DNA of 64,000 nucleotides from Cololabis saira (lineage: Eukaryota; Chordata; Actinopteri; Beloniformes; Belonidae): NCBI RefSeq assembly GCF_033807715.1, contig NC_084599.1, positions 12,587,125 to 12,651,124 of the forward strand, read 5' to 3'. Positions within the stretch are counted from its first letter, which is position 1; each line of letters begins with the position of its first letter. The translations under genes were made by a program, and so were the position numbers. The notes under the pieces were generated by a model. It saw only the letters and a list, made by a program, of their open reading frames with translations. It was not told the origin of the DNA and made no database searches. Below, piece by piece: positions 12,591 through 28,740 of this stretch.

Positions 12591-15109
12591 TCATTTTAAA
12601 ACCTCTGAAATCATGCTCTCTAGGGAAGAAATTGGCCATAAATACGAGCTCCGCAGTGCTGGGCAGAGTAGTGATTGTGTACAAACTTCCCACGGTGCTT
12701 ACAAATACCATCTTCTTTTGTAAAACAAAATACAAAAACAGTTGTTCTGGCAAGCGCAAAGAAATAGTAAATACTAATCTTTCACTCTAAAAAAAAAGTT
12801 TTGGAAAAAAAGGATGATATTTCTCTGAACCTAAGAGCTATCCAGACTGTTTTCAGCAAAAAGCCTTAAAGCTAGAGTTTGATCAGTGTCCTGGGCAAAA
12901 GTAATTTTTGCACATCAGCATCAATGCATTAAGATTTTAGAGCAACTTTTGACATGTCCATTAGCTTTAGCAGCAGTAGAAATAGATAGAAAAGCTATAC
13001 CTTAACTGGTTTGCCAAGACATACAACAGCAGTTTACAACATCTATGCATTGCCTTTGTTTCTGCAATATCTATCATGTAACATTATGATATCGTCATAT
13101 GAAGTGCGGTAAGGGTTTCAAATAAAAGGGCCAAACATGTGTAGTAACCTCTGTGAGTCAAAACCTCAGGCACACTATACTCTGAATAAAAGGTTTCTAA
13201 CATTTTTATCTTATGAGATGAGCTGATGTCAGCTTATTCTGAGGTTACTTGTTTCAGACATCTCACCATAAAGCTTGTTACCAAACCACAGTATGTAATC
13301 AGAGCAAAACAACACATTCAATCTACTCCTTTGGATGTTTGATGAACAGTTCTCAATGTTTTCCAGGATAACTGGAAAACTGAAGGTTTAATTCACAGCC
13401 GGTTAGATTACAAATATATGGTGCAGGACAATAGCAGACAAATACCCTGGATTTTTTATGATTTTGCTTTTGAGCTCACACCTCTGTTCCATTCATAATA
13501 TTAAAATTCTTGATTATTTAAAACTCCAAGAGCCTGTGTTACAGTCGTTTTCGCAGTGCCCATTGCAGACCAGCGAAGTGCTCTGACTATAGTGATGAAA
13601 AGGTGATGCATAGGTTTCACGGTGGTGCAAAGGAGGTTTGTAATAAGGCAACATAAGACTAATACATCAGCCCTATTCACGGAGAGCAGAGTAGTGGTCA
13701 GATATAATTAATAGGAACGGTAAGCTGATATTTGGACAATCCTGTTACCCCCAGGTATAGTTGAGAGGAATGATTGAAGTGCCAGATGTGGACGGTGGGA
13801 CCAGTTTGGTGAGACTGGGTCATGGTATCCGCGCTAACGCCTGCTATGTTCATGATCTCTATTTTTGTGATGGCTCATGAGCAACTTTTCTCCATCTATT
13901 TCTTTTCTGTTGCTTTTTTTTAGAGTAAAGCTGGAAAAATCCTTCTTACTAATATCACAGCAGATTCACAGCCATCCCTCATTAATGTCTCTGCTTTGGT
14001 TGTGGCGGGGCAGGGGTCTGAAGTGGGTCTCTTTTCCATGACTGCTTCTGGTTTGGTGTGTATGTTTTTTATTACTCGCTTGTGCCCATTTAGTTGTGGT
14101 GACATTAACTACTTATAGAAGCCAAAATGTGGGGACACGTCTCTTTCTGGACACATTAAACAAGCCCTAATAAGGTAAATATTAAATCTAACTGATAATT
14201 TGGTGTAGGACCGTGAAACTATCTAGGAAGTGAATGTATCTCTCCTTGTTTAGGAGTAGGGTGGTCCTTAGGACAAAACAGCCAATTTTACAAAGAGAGG
14301 CCATGAACCTTCCTCCTTTTGCAGCTATGCACAATAATTTGTGCAACATTAGTAGCCCATTTGTACGACCAACATTGCAGCAAACGGAGAGAGATTCACA
14401 TACACAGCTCTTTTTATTCAGTTATGTTACTTATACAAAGATTAAATTATCTTCATTTGTCTGTAGGGACAATATCCACACTGATGCTGGAGTGGACTGA
14501 TGGTTTTGAGTCTTATCAAAAGACATTAACATTAACTTTATTGTGCTGCAAACACATATTCCATTCAAAACTGCTTTGATTTAAGCCATTGTGGTGTTTA
14601 CGCTGCTTACCTTCCAATAATAGGATTGTTTTAACTCCAGAATGTTCTTTTTAGTGAATTTATTAGAATGTGGCGGCCTCCGGCACAATCCAAAAGGACG
14701 GCAGCCTTTAACAAGGGCAGCATTTCATTATTCCTTCATGTAGGATATTCACGTTAATTCTGGGCACCGTATAAAAAGAAAGGCTACAAAAGATACACAT
14801 GTATTTACACACTTTCAGCACACAGCTAATCAAAGAGCACATGATCTGCTTTGCTCCTTCAGTGTGCAAACAGCAAACTCTGCAGCACTTTAAAGACACC
14901 ACTTTCATGTGGAGTGCTGCTAGCTTCATTGCTACTTGCCTCAGCTAAGAATAGCCCATCAAGTAGTGTACAATAGAGGAAGTTTACAAACAGCTCAAAG
15001 AAAATGTCAGGACATTGGACCCTGTAGCATTGATAGCAAGTCCCATCAATGTTTGATAGTGTATCATGCAAACTTACATGTAACACATGTGTGCAACTGA
15101 CTTACTGTG
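12591..15109. other. intergenic, no gene seen
   Basis: AT-rich sequence with only short, domain-free frames (for example 14234-14500 plus and 14708-15086 minus). No repeat structure recognised. Confidence 0.4.
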
Positions 15110-15117
15110 AAAGGAAC

Positions 15118-15730
15118 TAGGGCTGGCCGATATGGACCAAAAGTCATATCTTGATATTTTCTAGCTGAATGGCGATACTCGATATATATCGATATTTTTT
15201 CTGTGCCATAATTGGGGTTTCCCCCAAAGCATTATAGCATAGCATCTCTGTTAGCTTCATTTTTTTCTGAGGCAAACCCTTAAAAAAACAGTCAGTTTTA
15301 ATACAAAGTCGTGCCAAATGTCACACAGGTTTCATATTAACAGAGGTCTGCACAATATCAAAATGTATAAAACAAATGAAATAAAAATAAACTGCCTGCA
15401 TATATAAAATAAAAATGCTTCTTGAATAAAATAAAACAAATATCCCTTTCCTGCATAACAATTAAATTAAAATACACTGTGCAATTAATACAATGTAGAC
15501 AGTAACAGGCAGACTTTTCCACTGAGGTTGACAGTGGTGCAAATAACAAAACATTTGTGCAAATCTCAAATAAAACATTCAAGTCAATTTGTCACAAAAT
15601 AAGCTATATCAAAATCAAAAAAAAAAAAAAAAAATGTTTTTAAATCGATATAAACGATATTGTCTCGTACCATATCGCGTTTGAAAATATATCGATATAT
15701 ATTAAAATCTCGATATATCGCCCAGCCCTA
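15118..15730. mobile_element. hAT-type MITE, 613 bp
   Basis: Terminal inverted repeats: the left end reads TAGGGCTGGCCGATATGG and the right end, reverse-complemented, reads TAGGGCTGGGCGATATATCG. The flanks are 15110-15117 AAAGGAAC and 15731-15738 AAAGGAAG, an 8-bp target duplication with one mismatch, the size typical of hAT elements. The interior is AT-rich with many TATCGATA motifs and codes for nothing visible, so it is a non-autonomous copy. The decayed duplication implies moderate age. Confidence 0.85.
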
Positions 15731-15738
15731 AAAGGAAG

Positions 15739-19499
<3,761 letters not shown>

Positions 19500-20760
19500 G
19501 CTGAACAGAAATCCTCTATCCATCCATCAATTAATCCAATAACTTCTGCTTATCCGGGTTTAGGCCACAGGGACAGCAGGCTAAGCAGAGAGTGCCAGAC
19601 CTGGGGCCTCATCTATAAAACTTGCTTGCGCACAAAAAGGGCTTGAAAGATGCGGAAGCCACCTTCTGCGCAAAGGCTAGGATCTAAAAAGAAAAAACTA
19701 ACCGAAAAATCTGCTTATCTTTACGGCAACCCTGACCCTCCCGTAAGAATTTACCGTACTTAAGACACGGGGAACTGGCGACGCAGGCTGTGAGGTGGTG
19801 AAATGAAGCCAGATTCATGTCATACTCTTAATCGTCTTCAGGGTGTGTCAATGAGTTGCAATTAATGGCTGATCCTACCGTTAGTTTTTAAACTGTAAAA
19901 AGTGGGGGGGACAAAAACATGATTTTGAAAAGACGGGGGGACATGCCCCCCCCTGTTGCGCCGGGGCACTCACGGCGTTCCGCGCAGCAACGGCGTGCTG
20001 CCACTCACTCGCTTTATTTTATAGCCTACTATTTATTTTTCTACTTTTACTGTGACCACAAAATAATGTAGTTTTACTGTCCTCCACCTCATCCTCAACA
20101 TCTCGATCTCAGATCTCAGTGAAATTCAGTACGGTGGCTGGATACTTCTCATTCATCCTGAAGCCAAACAGGCTGCAGGAAGCCACTGCGCATGCTCAGC
20201 AGGCTCATTCATATGCAAAAACATACCATTTTTGGTATGAAGTGGTCGTGTAGAGGGCGGGATATGAGGCGGATTCAGCTGCGCAACCTTCCAGCTGGAC
20301 TGAGATTTATGAAGCAAACATTGCGCGCAAGATTGCGTGCACATGGTTTTATTGATCCGTATTTTTTTTTGCTCCCGGCATTTTCGGCTTTTGGGTGTAC
20401 GTGCACTTTTAGTATGAATCCTACGCAGTCCATTTTAAATGAGGCCCCTGGCCTGGGTCTGATTTGGGACCGTCTCCCAGTTGGACATGCCCAAAACCCC
20501 TCCGTAGAAACCAGGAGGTATCCTAACCAGAAGCCCAGACCGTCTAAATTGGCTCTTCTCTATGTGGAGGAGCAGCAGCTCTATTTTGAGCCCCATTCAG
20601 CTGACCGAACTTCTCACCTATCTGAGAGAGAGTCCAGCAACGCTGAGGAAACTAATTTATGCTACTTGCATTTGCAATCTTAATATATTTATCACTACAC
20701 ACACCACAGGTGAGGGTAGGGACATAGGCTGCACTGTAATGTTTATACCACCACCGACTG
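19500..20760 (-). mobile_element. decayed LINE fragment, interrupted by a TIR element
   Basis: 19500-19604 (ATCCATCC-like end, CTTATCCGGGTTTAGGCC, GACAGCAGGCTAAGC) and 20452-20760 (TTGGACATGCCC, ATGTGGAGGAGCAGCAGCTC, ACCTATCTGAGAGAGAG, GGTGAGGGTAGGGACATAGG) look like successive parts of one teleost non-LTR element; the reverse-transcriptase sense would be minus. The interval between them is a separate TIR insertion (19605-20446). A second decayed piece of the same family lies at 61640-61960 in the opposite orientation. Frames are broken throughout; RTE-like clade is a guess. Confidence 0.6.
19605..20446. mobile_element. TIR DNA transposon (GGCCTCAT ends), 842 bp, inside a LINE
   Basis: Left end GGCCTCATCTATAAAACTTG; the right end is its near inverted repeat (TTTTAAATGAGGCC). 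CCTGG flanks both sides (19600-19604 and 20447-20451), a possible 5-bp target duplication, although the GC-rich ends allow other alignments. Subterminal GCGCAC-rich motifs and GTACGTGCACTTTTAGTATG near the right end match a family of short teleost elements I have seen described as Harbinger-like. A 163-codon frame crossing it and the host LINE is spurious. Confidence 0.7.
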
Positions 20761-22349
20761 TTGATTGCATTATTTGTTAAATAATTGCATTATTACAGAT
20801 ACCTGTTCAGAAGGTTTCCTGCTTGGACAGGCACCCATTTACAGACAGATCCCTCTGCTATGGCTTCCATGTACTCCAATAATCCATGAAACATCTAAAG
20901 AGTAATTCATCAAGTATTGTGACGGGGGTCGGAGCTGGGGGACAACCCTAGTCTCAACTTTGGTTTCATTGTCTATCAAACGGCCCTTTGTAGAGGTGAG
21001 CTTTGCTCTGAAAAATCCCAGCATGCATTGTAAATAGATTATAATCACAAAGATTGATCGGCTCTCCAGTTCACTGTTATTTTAGTAATGTTTTAGATAT
21101 CCTTCAGTCATTAAACAATCCTCCTTGATGGAAATTAGGGGGAAAAGTCAAATCTACTGAGACTAAAATGTAATTGAGGCTCAGATGTGTGTAAAAGGAG
21201 TCAGTTGATCTCTTGCAACTTTGAAAGCAATTAATCTCTCACAAGCTGACAGCTTGGATTTGCTTTTACTTTTTTCACCTGTATGGACTGTTTTACAATA
21301 CCTCTGTCATAACAAAGTTTTTGTTTACATTGTCAAAAAGCCACTGGTCTCCATTATCTTACCTTTTCAGACTGTAATATTCCCTCATATAATGTCTCAG
21401 TTATTTTGAAGGGCCAGGTAACGCAGCAGGTCCATATAAGATTGCTGTTATGAGGCACATGCAGGTCAGTGAGGCTTGAAGTATCCTAGAGGAAAACTAA
21501 GTCTTCGTTTGGGCTGTGACTGACTGCATCAGCAGCCCCAGTGTAAGATGTCTCCATGGGCCACTTTGAAATTCAAAGTTTCAACAATGGTGTCTCTCTT
21601 TTCTTCTCTTCTCTGAAGCCTCTCTCAAGATTTCTCCATCTGTTCTTGTGTTTTTGACATAGCTGAATCCTACAGTTGGGTTCTTTTTCAGTGAATATAC
21701 TTGACTTGACTGGGTTCATATCCTCTGAACTCAACGGCAAGAGCAGATCAAACTGATAAACAGCCATGTGGCTTATCAGCCGTGACAAATTACAAGTTGT
21801 TAGCTTTAATGGAGCAAACGCTAAATGTGCCTGCTCCTGTGTGCCCCGTAGCTGTTTATCAGTAATAAGCTGATGTGAGAAGGGCTGATGTAGTTCAGAG
21901 GGCCTGGAGAAAGTGGTGTAAACATCTGTATACTGAAAAGAGGGTCAGGAGACTAGAGGTCCACGAGGGGAACACCGTGTGCTGTAGAGTGTCTGCTTAC
22001 TGTGGTGAGTCAGGTTTTTATTTTTAAGTGTCATACCCGTATTTTATAACTTTGTCAAACATCAGCGTGTGTGCGGCTGGTTTTTCACTATTGTCTGTTT
22101 CTATGGAGGTGTGAGATGATCTATGGGCACATGCATGTCTCACTGCAAGCTTCTGTACACTCATTGCATCGGTTTCCTGTACATTTGGCTTTGTAAGTCA
22201 TATTACCTGGTTTCTCAGCCATGCTAAAAGCAATTGATGGTACATTATCTAGAGTATTATTGTTTAGTTTTGTTTTGTTTGGCTTTTTCATCTGCAGGAT
22301 AAGACAATGAAAATAACATGTTGGGTAAATGTTGGGTAATTTTATGTTT
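20761..22349. other. intergenic, no gene seen
   Basis: AT-rich, no coding or repeat structure that I can support. Confidence 0.4.
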
Positions 22350-22359
22350 TTGTTTCTTT

Positions 22360-22770
22360 AGTAGTCTAGACAGCACAGGGGATGGTCGGGAGTCCTCTCC
22401 CACATCTGGACCCAATATACGACCGTCGTGTCCAAGGGTCGCATAGCCACATACCCCACCCACCCAGGACGCAAACTGTTTGTGCCTCTTCCCTCTGGAA
22501 AGAGGTACAGGAACATCAAAACCCACACAAACAGACTGAGACACAGCTTCTTCCCCAGAACTGTAAAATCCATCACATCATACCGCCAAACATCTACCAC
22601 CCCCACCCATAGACTGATCTGAACTTCATTTACTTTTACTATTTTTTATTCTTATATTTATTTAGATGTAGATATGTGTACTGTGTACCTATGTGTCTTT
22701 TTGTGCATACCAAGCCAAGAGATCCTGAACAAAATTTAATTATGCCTGCAGAGTGACAATAAAAATTCTT
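22360..22770 (+). mobile_element. 3' end of a non-LTR retrotransposon
   Basis: 22428-22622 encodes a residual LINE ORF2 C-terminus with the motif HPGRKLFVPLPSGKRYRN and then LRHSFFPRTV, followed by a 3'UTR ending in GACAATAAAAATTCTTCATTC at about 22755-22775. CR1/Rex1-like identity is inferred from this tail style. 5'-truncated and inactive. Confidence 0.65.
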
Positions 22771-22819
22771 CATTCTTGATTTTTTTATTATGATTATGGG
22801 TGGTGCAGAGGTCTCAGGA

Positions 22820-22905
22820 ATATACATACATATATGCATATAATATACATATATGTATGTATATATGTATAATATACATACATAAATATACATACATCTG
22901 CAATT
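22820..22905. repeat. imperfect (ACATAT)n low-complexity tract
   Basis: Alternating TA/CA/TG-rich microsatellite immediately downstream of the LINE tail; gives only Tyr/Ile-rich false frames. Confidence 0.8.
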
Positions 22906-23146
22906 ATAAGGTTAAACAGCAGTCTAAACACCAAATTCTTAGCTCGGACCTCGAAGGTAAAAGTGTTAAAGTATTTTATATTGTACAGTTATTTTAAAGA
23001 GGAAGTACCCTCTTCAACTATATGTGTTTAGGACTAAATTTATAAACAAAAATAGATCATTTGGGCCTCATGATGTCTTAATATGAAGTAGCTCATATGA
23101 ACAACTCCTGACACATGACACCATCAATATTAAACATCAATATTAA

Positions 23147-24297
23147 AGGGGACCTATTATGGCATCTAATACCTATTTTAAACAGTTCTTAAAAACAAGC
23201 TTTTAATTGTTTTTGCTAAATAAATTAGAAGTTCAGCCTCTGAGCCATGTCTTTATCTTCCCATTCTCTAACCTCATTATCTATGCGGGATTCTGAGTGG
23301 GCGGGGCTATGATAATGAGGCCCTGTGCTGATTGGCTGCCTGACGCGATGAATGCGATGACGCGAATGACGCGATACACCGCTATGAAAAAATGGCGGCA
23401 GCTCCGCCGGCGGAGTTGTTGTTGTTATTCCAGCCAGAGTTAGTTGTGGACGTGGTTTCACGCATCGCTCCCGTCGTTACGTAACGACGGGAGCAGAATC
23501 TGAACGGCTCGTATAAGCCACATCACACTGGATGGCTCATCCGGGCGGCTGTACAGACCATGGATGTATTATATTAACCTGGATACCAGACCGGAAAATG
23601 GCCGCCATTCATTTCAATGGAAGTTGCTTGCCTGTCGCATACGCCGAAAAAGTTCCTGACTTCCGGGTTTACTTCCGCGTTATGGGGCCCATAGAGCATG
23701 CGCAGTTGAGTCACCTCCCATGATGCTCTGGGGCCTCCCATCATGCCCCGGGGCAATGACGCGAATATTAATATAATATGTATTAATATAATATATTAAT
23801 TAATGTATATTATTACATATATTATTAATGTATTAATATAATATAATTATATAATATGTATTAATATAATACATCCATGGAGTGCACGGACACGGCTGTG
23901 ACGTCACGCCCAGAAAGCGACTTTTCTTTGACTTTTCTGGCCGTTAGAAAACATTTTTGATGGATGTAAAGTCCATGACTTAAAAATATAGAATACAAAG
24001 ATTAGTAATTGTCGGTGATTACAGCTGGAGGTGTCCTGTGAACAGTTTTAGAGGCTTCTCTTTTACTATTGCGGTCTATGGGAAAAAAGCTTTTTGGGCC
24101 CCATGGGATTTTTTGTTGCAGTACCGCGGCTGGCCACTGGGAAAAATCGGCGTGCCTGCTGAGTGCGAGACCGGGGGCCTGGTACAGACACTGCAGAATT
24201 TGGTTGCTTTCCTCCTTCTCTGTGTTGGCAGGCTGAGGGGAGACCACTTTATATATGTTAAAGCAAGAAAAAACGTGCTTTTCATAATGGGTCCCCT
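23147..24297. mobile_element. Kolobok-type non-autonomous DNA transposon, 1151 bp
   Basis: The ends are AGGGGACCTATTATGGC (left) and, reverse-complemented, AGGGGACCCATTATGAA (right). Exact TTAA lies on both sides (23143-23146 and 24298-24301), the Kolobok target duplication; piggyBac also uses TTAA, but these ends match the abundant Kolobok-like teleost families. The interior is CpG-rich, has a 28-bp perfect palindrome at 23467-23494, and hosts another TIR insertion at 23558-23880. No transposase is visible. Confidence 0.85.
23558..23880. mobile_element. short TIR element with perfect 20-bp ends, nested in the Kolobok
   Basis: 23558-23577 and 23861-23880 are exact inverted repeats beginning CCATGGATGTATTATATT. 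The interior is GC-rich on the left (GGAAAATGGCCGCCATTC) and TA-rich on the right. I could not find a convincing target duplication, so its superfamily is open. Confidence 0.7.
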
Positions 24298-24459
24298 TTA
24301 ATTAAGCAAAAATGTAGCCAAAGTGGAGAACCATGTGCTTATAGAGCTGCTTGAAGCAGCTCATAACTTAAAGTAATAATTTTCTGTAGGACATTAACAG
24401 TATCATATCACATTGTGGTAGAATTCCGGCCAATTTTTCGTTACAACTTCAGTTAGTTG

Positions 24460-24760
24460 ACGATTGTGCACATTTGTTTAGGTACAGTTCCCTCTTGCGG
24501 AGGGCTGGAGGCCAGCTGTCTTGAGGTGGAAGCCGGCTGTACACCCCGAACAGGTCCCCTGAGCTTTGCAGGACCACACATAGATGAACAATCATACACA
24601 CATACTCACGCAACCCTCGGCAAGTTACAGTTTGGAGTCACAAATTAGTCTAACACACATGTTTTGGGATTGTGGGAGGAAATTGGAGTACACGGAGAAA
24701 ACCCACATAGGCACAAGGAGAACATGCAAGTTCCACACAAAACATCTGCAGCTAAGATTT
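24460..24760. repeat. decayed interspersed repeat
   Basis: Contains GTGGGAGGAAATTGGAGTAC, GGAGAAAACCCACATAGGCA and GGAGAACATGCAAGTTCC, the reverse complement of a very common teleost repeat. Copies in the other orientation are at 28470-28740 and 43428-43690. Confidence 0.6.
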
Positions 24761-25021
24761 TAACAAATTTTCTAGCTGTGACTACCAATACCCATATAGG
24801 GCAATTTATTTTAAATTGTTTTACAAATATTTGGTTCCAGGGATGGAAGAGGGCCCCATCTTATATATCCTATAAACCTCCATGGGATTGACATTTGTTT
24901 AGTTTATTAAATTATATTGTTAAACTGCATTGCATGTTTTCTACTGTTTTGTATCCCACTTCATGATTTGTTCTTTTGTTTTCTCTGTTCTTGCATCATC
25001 ATAGATCGCTACAACCACCCT

Positions 25022-25972
25022 TACCCCTTTTACACCAAGCTGGTTCCAGGGCTGGTTCTGGGCTAGAGCCAGAGTTAGCACCAGTTCTTTGGTTTTACAC
25101 AGCCCAAGCACCGGCTCCTGGCTCTCAAAACGGGTGCTACGCCAGCCCCTTTGAGCTGCTGGTCCAGCTCAAAGAACCAGTTACGCTGGGGGCTGGGGGC
25201 GGGGCTGGGGACGGTGTTACTGAACAACCAGAGCAGAGTAAACCCGGAAGAGCGCCGTTTTTAAACAACGTAGCGTTGAAGACGGTGGTTAAGTTAGTAG
25301 ACTCTTTTATTATTACATCCATTTATTTAATAATGGATGTAAAACAGAAGCAGCAGTGGTCTACGGTACAATCCACCAACTCGGGCTCCGTGCCGCCGAT
25401 GCAGCGGCGCAGCCTCGCGTCCAAGCCCGCGGGGGAGCGTTCCAGCCCCGGGACGCTTGGACGCGAGGCTGCGGAGCCCGCCGATGCAGCGCAGCTCCAT
25501 CCATTTATTTCATAAAAAATCCCGGCCCGCGGGGACGCCTCCCACCCCGCCGCTGGTTCCGCCGCGTTACACCAACGCAGAGCCTACGGCGGAGCTCCTG
25601 AGGAGAGGAGAGGCTGTCCCCCGGGGCTGCTGGCTTTCGAGTCAAATTTGTTAACAGGCCTTATTTGGATAAACTGAGCCCAGGTTGGGGATCTTAAAGG
25701 GTTACTTTACCTGAAAAAATATTAAAACTTAATAAAGTGCCATATTAACAGTGCTACAGCTGAAATTAAAACAGCTTTTGGCTCTCAGCTTCCTGATCAG
25801 GGTGGGGATGAAAACGAGGGGGCGTGGTTACGTGATGACGTGGCTCTCTGGCCAGCTGCAGGCTAGCACCAGCTGTGTAAAAGCCAACGGTTCTTACTTA
25901 GAACCAACCGCGAACCGGCTCTAGCACCAGCACTAGCACCAGCCCTGGAACCAGCTTGGTGTAAAAGGGGTA
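25022..25972. mobile_element. TIR element with TACCCCTTTTACACC ends, 951 bp
   Basis: Left end TACCCCTTTTACACCAAGCT and right end AGCTTGGTGTAAAAGGGGTA are exact inverted repeats. The homology continues inward through GGTTCCAGGGCTGG and its complement, with several diverged CTAGCACCAG / TTTTACAC subterminal repeats. 25409-25426 and 25455-25472 form an 18-bp perfect GC-rich hairpin in the interior. No clear target duplication. Non-coding: a 179-codon frame through it is an artefact of GC-rich sequence. Confidence 0.8.
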
Positions 25973-25985
25973 CCTGAGACCTGAC

Positions 25986-26530
25986 TTGGTTCTCTGGTCC
26001 CCTTCACTAAAAAAGGTGTACATCATTGAACTAACTGTACCCTGGGAGGTCGCAGTGGATGAGGCTTATGAGCGAGAACACTTACGCTATGCTGATCTCG
26101 CTGCTGAAGCACAACATCGTGGCTGGAACACTGAAGTCCGCCCAGTGGAGGTGGGGTGCAGAGGGTTTGTGGCAAAATTTACCACCAGACTGTTTGCAGA
26201 CATGGGAATAAGAGGTCAAAACCTGCGTTCAGCCATCAAAGCTGCATCGGAAGCAGCCGAAAGAAGCAGCCAGTGGCTCTTTATGAGGAGGAAAGATCCC
26301 AGCTGGGCCCCAAAGTAGCCAACCAGAAGGTATGCGGTCAGCCTAGGCCTGACTCAGGGAAAAGGACGCCCCTAGCATGCAGAGTCCCTTGAGAGGTCAG
26401 TCACTCTCATGACGAATTAGGATTGACGCAAGTTTAGGGCTGATCACCCTGAGCTGGCCACCTCTGGAGAGGGTGTATAGTGTGGCCGAAACACCCCATG
26501 ACCTGGAGGAACACTACTGATGATGCGTCC
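25986..26530 (+). mobile_element. C-terminal fragment of a non-LTR retrotransposon ORF plus 3' tail
   Basis: 25986-26318 encodes 110 residues without interruption, including KVYIIELTVPWEVAVDEAYE, a basic/Ala-rich helix and VEVGCRGFVAKFTTRLF. I recognise this block from fish retrotransposon polyproteins, not host genes. The downstream sequence (26320-26530) with CGAAACACCCCATGACCTGG and ACTGATGATGCGTCC looks like that element's 3'UTR. The TIR element ending at 25972 sits immediately upstream. Clade not assignable by eye. Confidence 0.7.
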
Positions 26531-28469
26531 TAAATTAAAACCTCACCCCAACCCCCACCCCTTGCAACAATCACTCACCATCAACACGACACACACACTC
26601 TCACGTATGTGCCTGCACAAAGGAAATTAACATCTTATCCTGTGTTTCATAAAACCAAACATCTAAGGTACCGGTATTAGACATCCATTGTCTCATTCAA
26701 TACATCCTTCGGTGCTGCAACATACTGTATTAGACAAAAAAGCACCAACCAAGATGTTGCCCAGCGACATTTTAGTGGTACATCAGTGACCAACATATAT
26801 GTGAAATTATTTTTAGTATGAGGGTTTTAAACTCTGATAACACCACATAACTGTACTTTTTTTTGTTCACACCTAAAACAACTTGTGGGTTCAAAGAAAC
26901 ATGCCAATAAGAAATTGAGTAACAATAAAACACTGGAAGTCTGGAGGATACACTTCTAGTAGTCCATAGCGTTTATTTTTAACCTTAACTTTATGAATTA
27001 TCTTAATATCTGTGGTGCTGGCGGATAAATGGTAATAACTCCTGATGAATGATTTCCGTTTTGGCATGTTGAATCCTAAGAGGAACCAAGAACTGCTGCA
27101 ACTCTTGAAGGGTGTTAAGAAAAAACTACTCAGTATTAAAGGGGTTTTTTGAGGGGTACAGTACAACAGTACATTGCATTTTTTTCAATCAACATAATAT
27201 ATCAAGACACACCAAAATGGACCATGTTGTGCACCGTAAATAGTCATCATAGCAGCTTGTCATGACAACTACATGTCAACATTTTTAGATGGTGAGCTCC
27301 TGCCTTTTTACTTTCAGACATTACCTCCCCAAGAAGTCCATCTGCTAAGCTGGGAACCTTGAAGAACAAGATGTATTATGTCTGGATATAATCAGGGCTG
27401 AGGACAACATGGAAAGAATTTAGCAGTCCGATCTTTCCTGCAGATATTTGTGCCATGGAGGTGAAGGTGAGTTGGGGTGTCGACTCTACAGACAGTGACT
27501 CAGCAACTTGATGTCACACACTTGCTGTCTCACGAGTCTCTTTAATTGTATACTTCCCCTAAAAACTGCTTGTCAAAGAACGTTCCTGAATTTAAGATGT
27601 TTTTAAGTCAAACTACTATTCCATTTGGATGTGGGTCAGAACATTTCCATGTCATACTGTCTGCCTGTTTCTTAGCAGTAAACTCAGAAAATACAACACA
27701 TTAGCTTCCAAGATTAGATCATATTTATCCTGTGAGATTACTTCTTTGCAAGAACAGCATGCTCCTCGGTCATCTATTCAAGAAAAATAGTAGGTTTGCC
27801 GAGAGCTGAATAGTGAAAAGATCAACATTTATAACGTTTTTTACTTTATTTCTATTTAATTTTCAACCACAGAAGTATTTTAATACCAACTTGCAGCAAG
27901 AGGTCTGCTTTTTTCCCTGTTTTGTTCAAGTTTCCATAATTTAGACAAAACGTTCATGAGATGAGTAATCGTGCCTTTCACCCTTTGTTTCACTCAGGCA
28001 ACATTATGTCTGGAAAAATCCAAAGGATACCTTCAGTCCTAATTGGCTCCTGCAAGGGGTTACATATTTTTTTAAGGTGCGAGCAGCCGTCTTGTGACAT
28101 TAGATCTGATTATTGCTCCTCATGGTCATATAACAGCCAAGGAATTAAACTATTTTGCAGATGTAGATGGTACAAACATTGTTTCCGAACCATGGTTCTG
28201 TATTCCAGGACCCTGATGCACCTATAAACACAAATCAAAGACTTGTCTCATGAACATTATTAAGAACAAGAGTTTGGCCTCCACACTAACCAGATTTAAA
28301 CATCATCAAATCTTTATGAGTTCTGCAGCAGAGACAGTGGAGTCAGAGGAGTTGATAAATGATCCAATATCCTAGCTGTAGTTATTTCAGGTTTTTTGTG
28401 GTTTGTTTTATATAAAAACAAAAAAGGAAAGTCTGTTTCTGTGTTATTTTTACCCCCTTTGCTTGACTC
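26531..28469. other. intergenic, no gene seen
   Basis: AT-rich; frames such as 26891-27166 (minus) and 27961-28227 (plus) carry no domain or exon context. Confidence 0.4.
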
Positions 28470-28740
28470 CCAGCAGGAGACTTCCGGTGTGGAGTTTCCA
28501 AGTTCTCTCTGTGCTTGCTAAGGTTTTTTCTCTGGGTTCTTCATCTTCCTTCCACAGGCCTACAAGATGTATGTCAACGTATTGGTGATTCTAAATTGCC
28601 CATGGGATTGAGTGTGTTGTTGTTTGTTTACAGCTGGCTCTGCGATGGACTGATGGCCTATCTATGGTGTAACTGTGCCTTTTCCCAAAAGAGAGCTAGG
28701 ACAGACTCCAGCAGACCCCAATTCCCTGAATAAGCAGGTA
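28470..28740. repeat. decayed interspersed repeat
   Basis: Contains GTGTGGAGTTTCCAAGTTCT, TCCTTCCACAGGCCTACAAG, GGCTCTGCGATGGACTGATG and ACAGACTCCAGCAGACCC, a degraded copy of the family also present at 24460-24760 and 43428-43690. Confidence 0.6.

Noticed and set aside
20192..20683. 163-codon plus frame
   Set aside because: Runs across the border between a TIR element and the LINE it interrupts; not a real gene.
24976..25515. 179-codon plus frame rich in Ala, Pro and Gly
   Set aside because: Lies in the GC-rich interior of the TIR element 25022-25972 and is partly palindromic.
25986..26318. Possible host gene of 110 codons
   Set aside because: The KVYIIELTVPWE block and 3' tail are those of a retrotransposon; the frame has no host-gene context.
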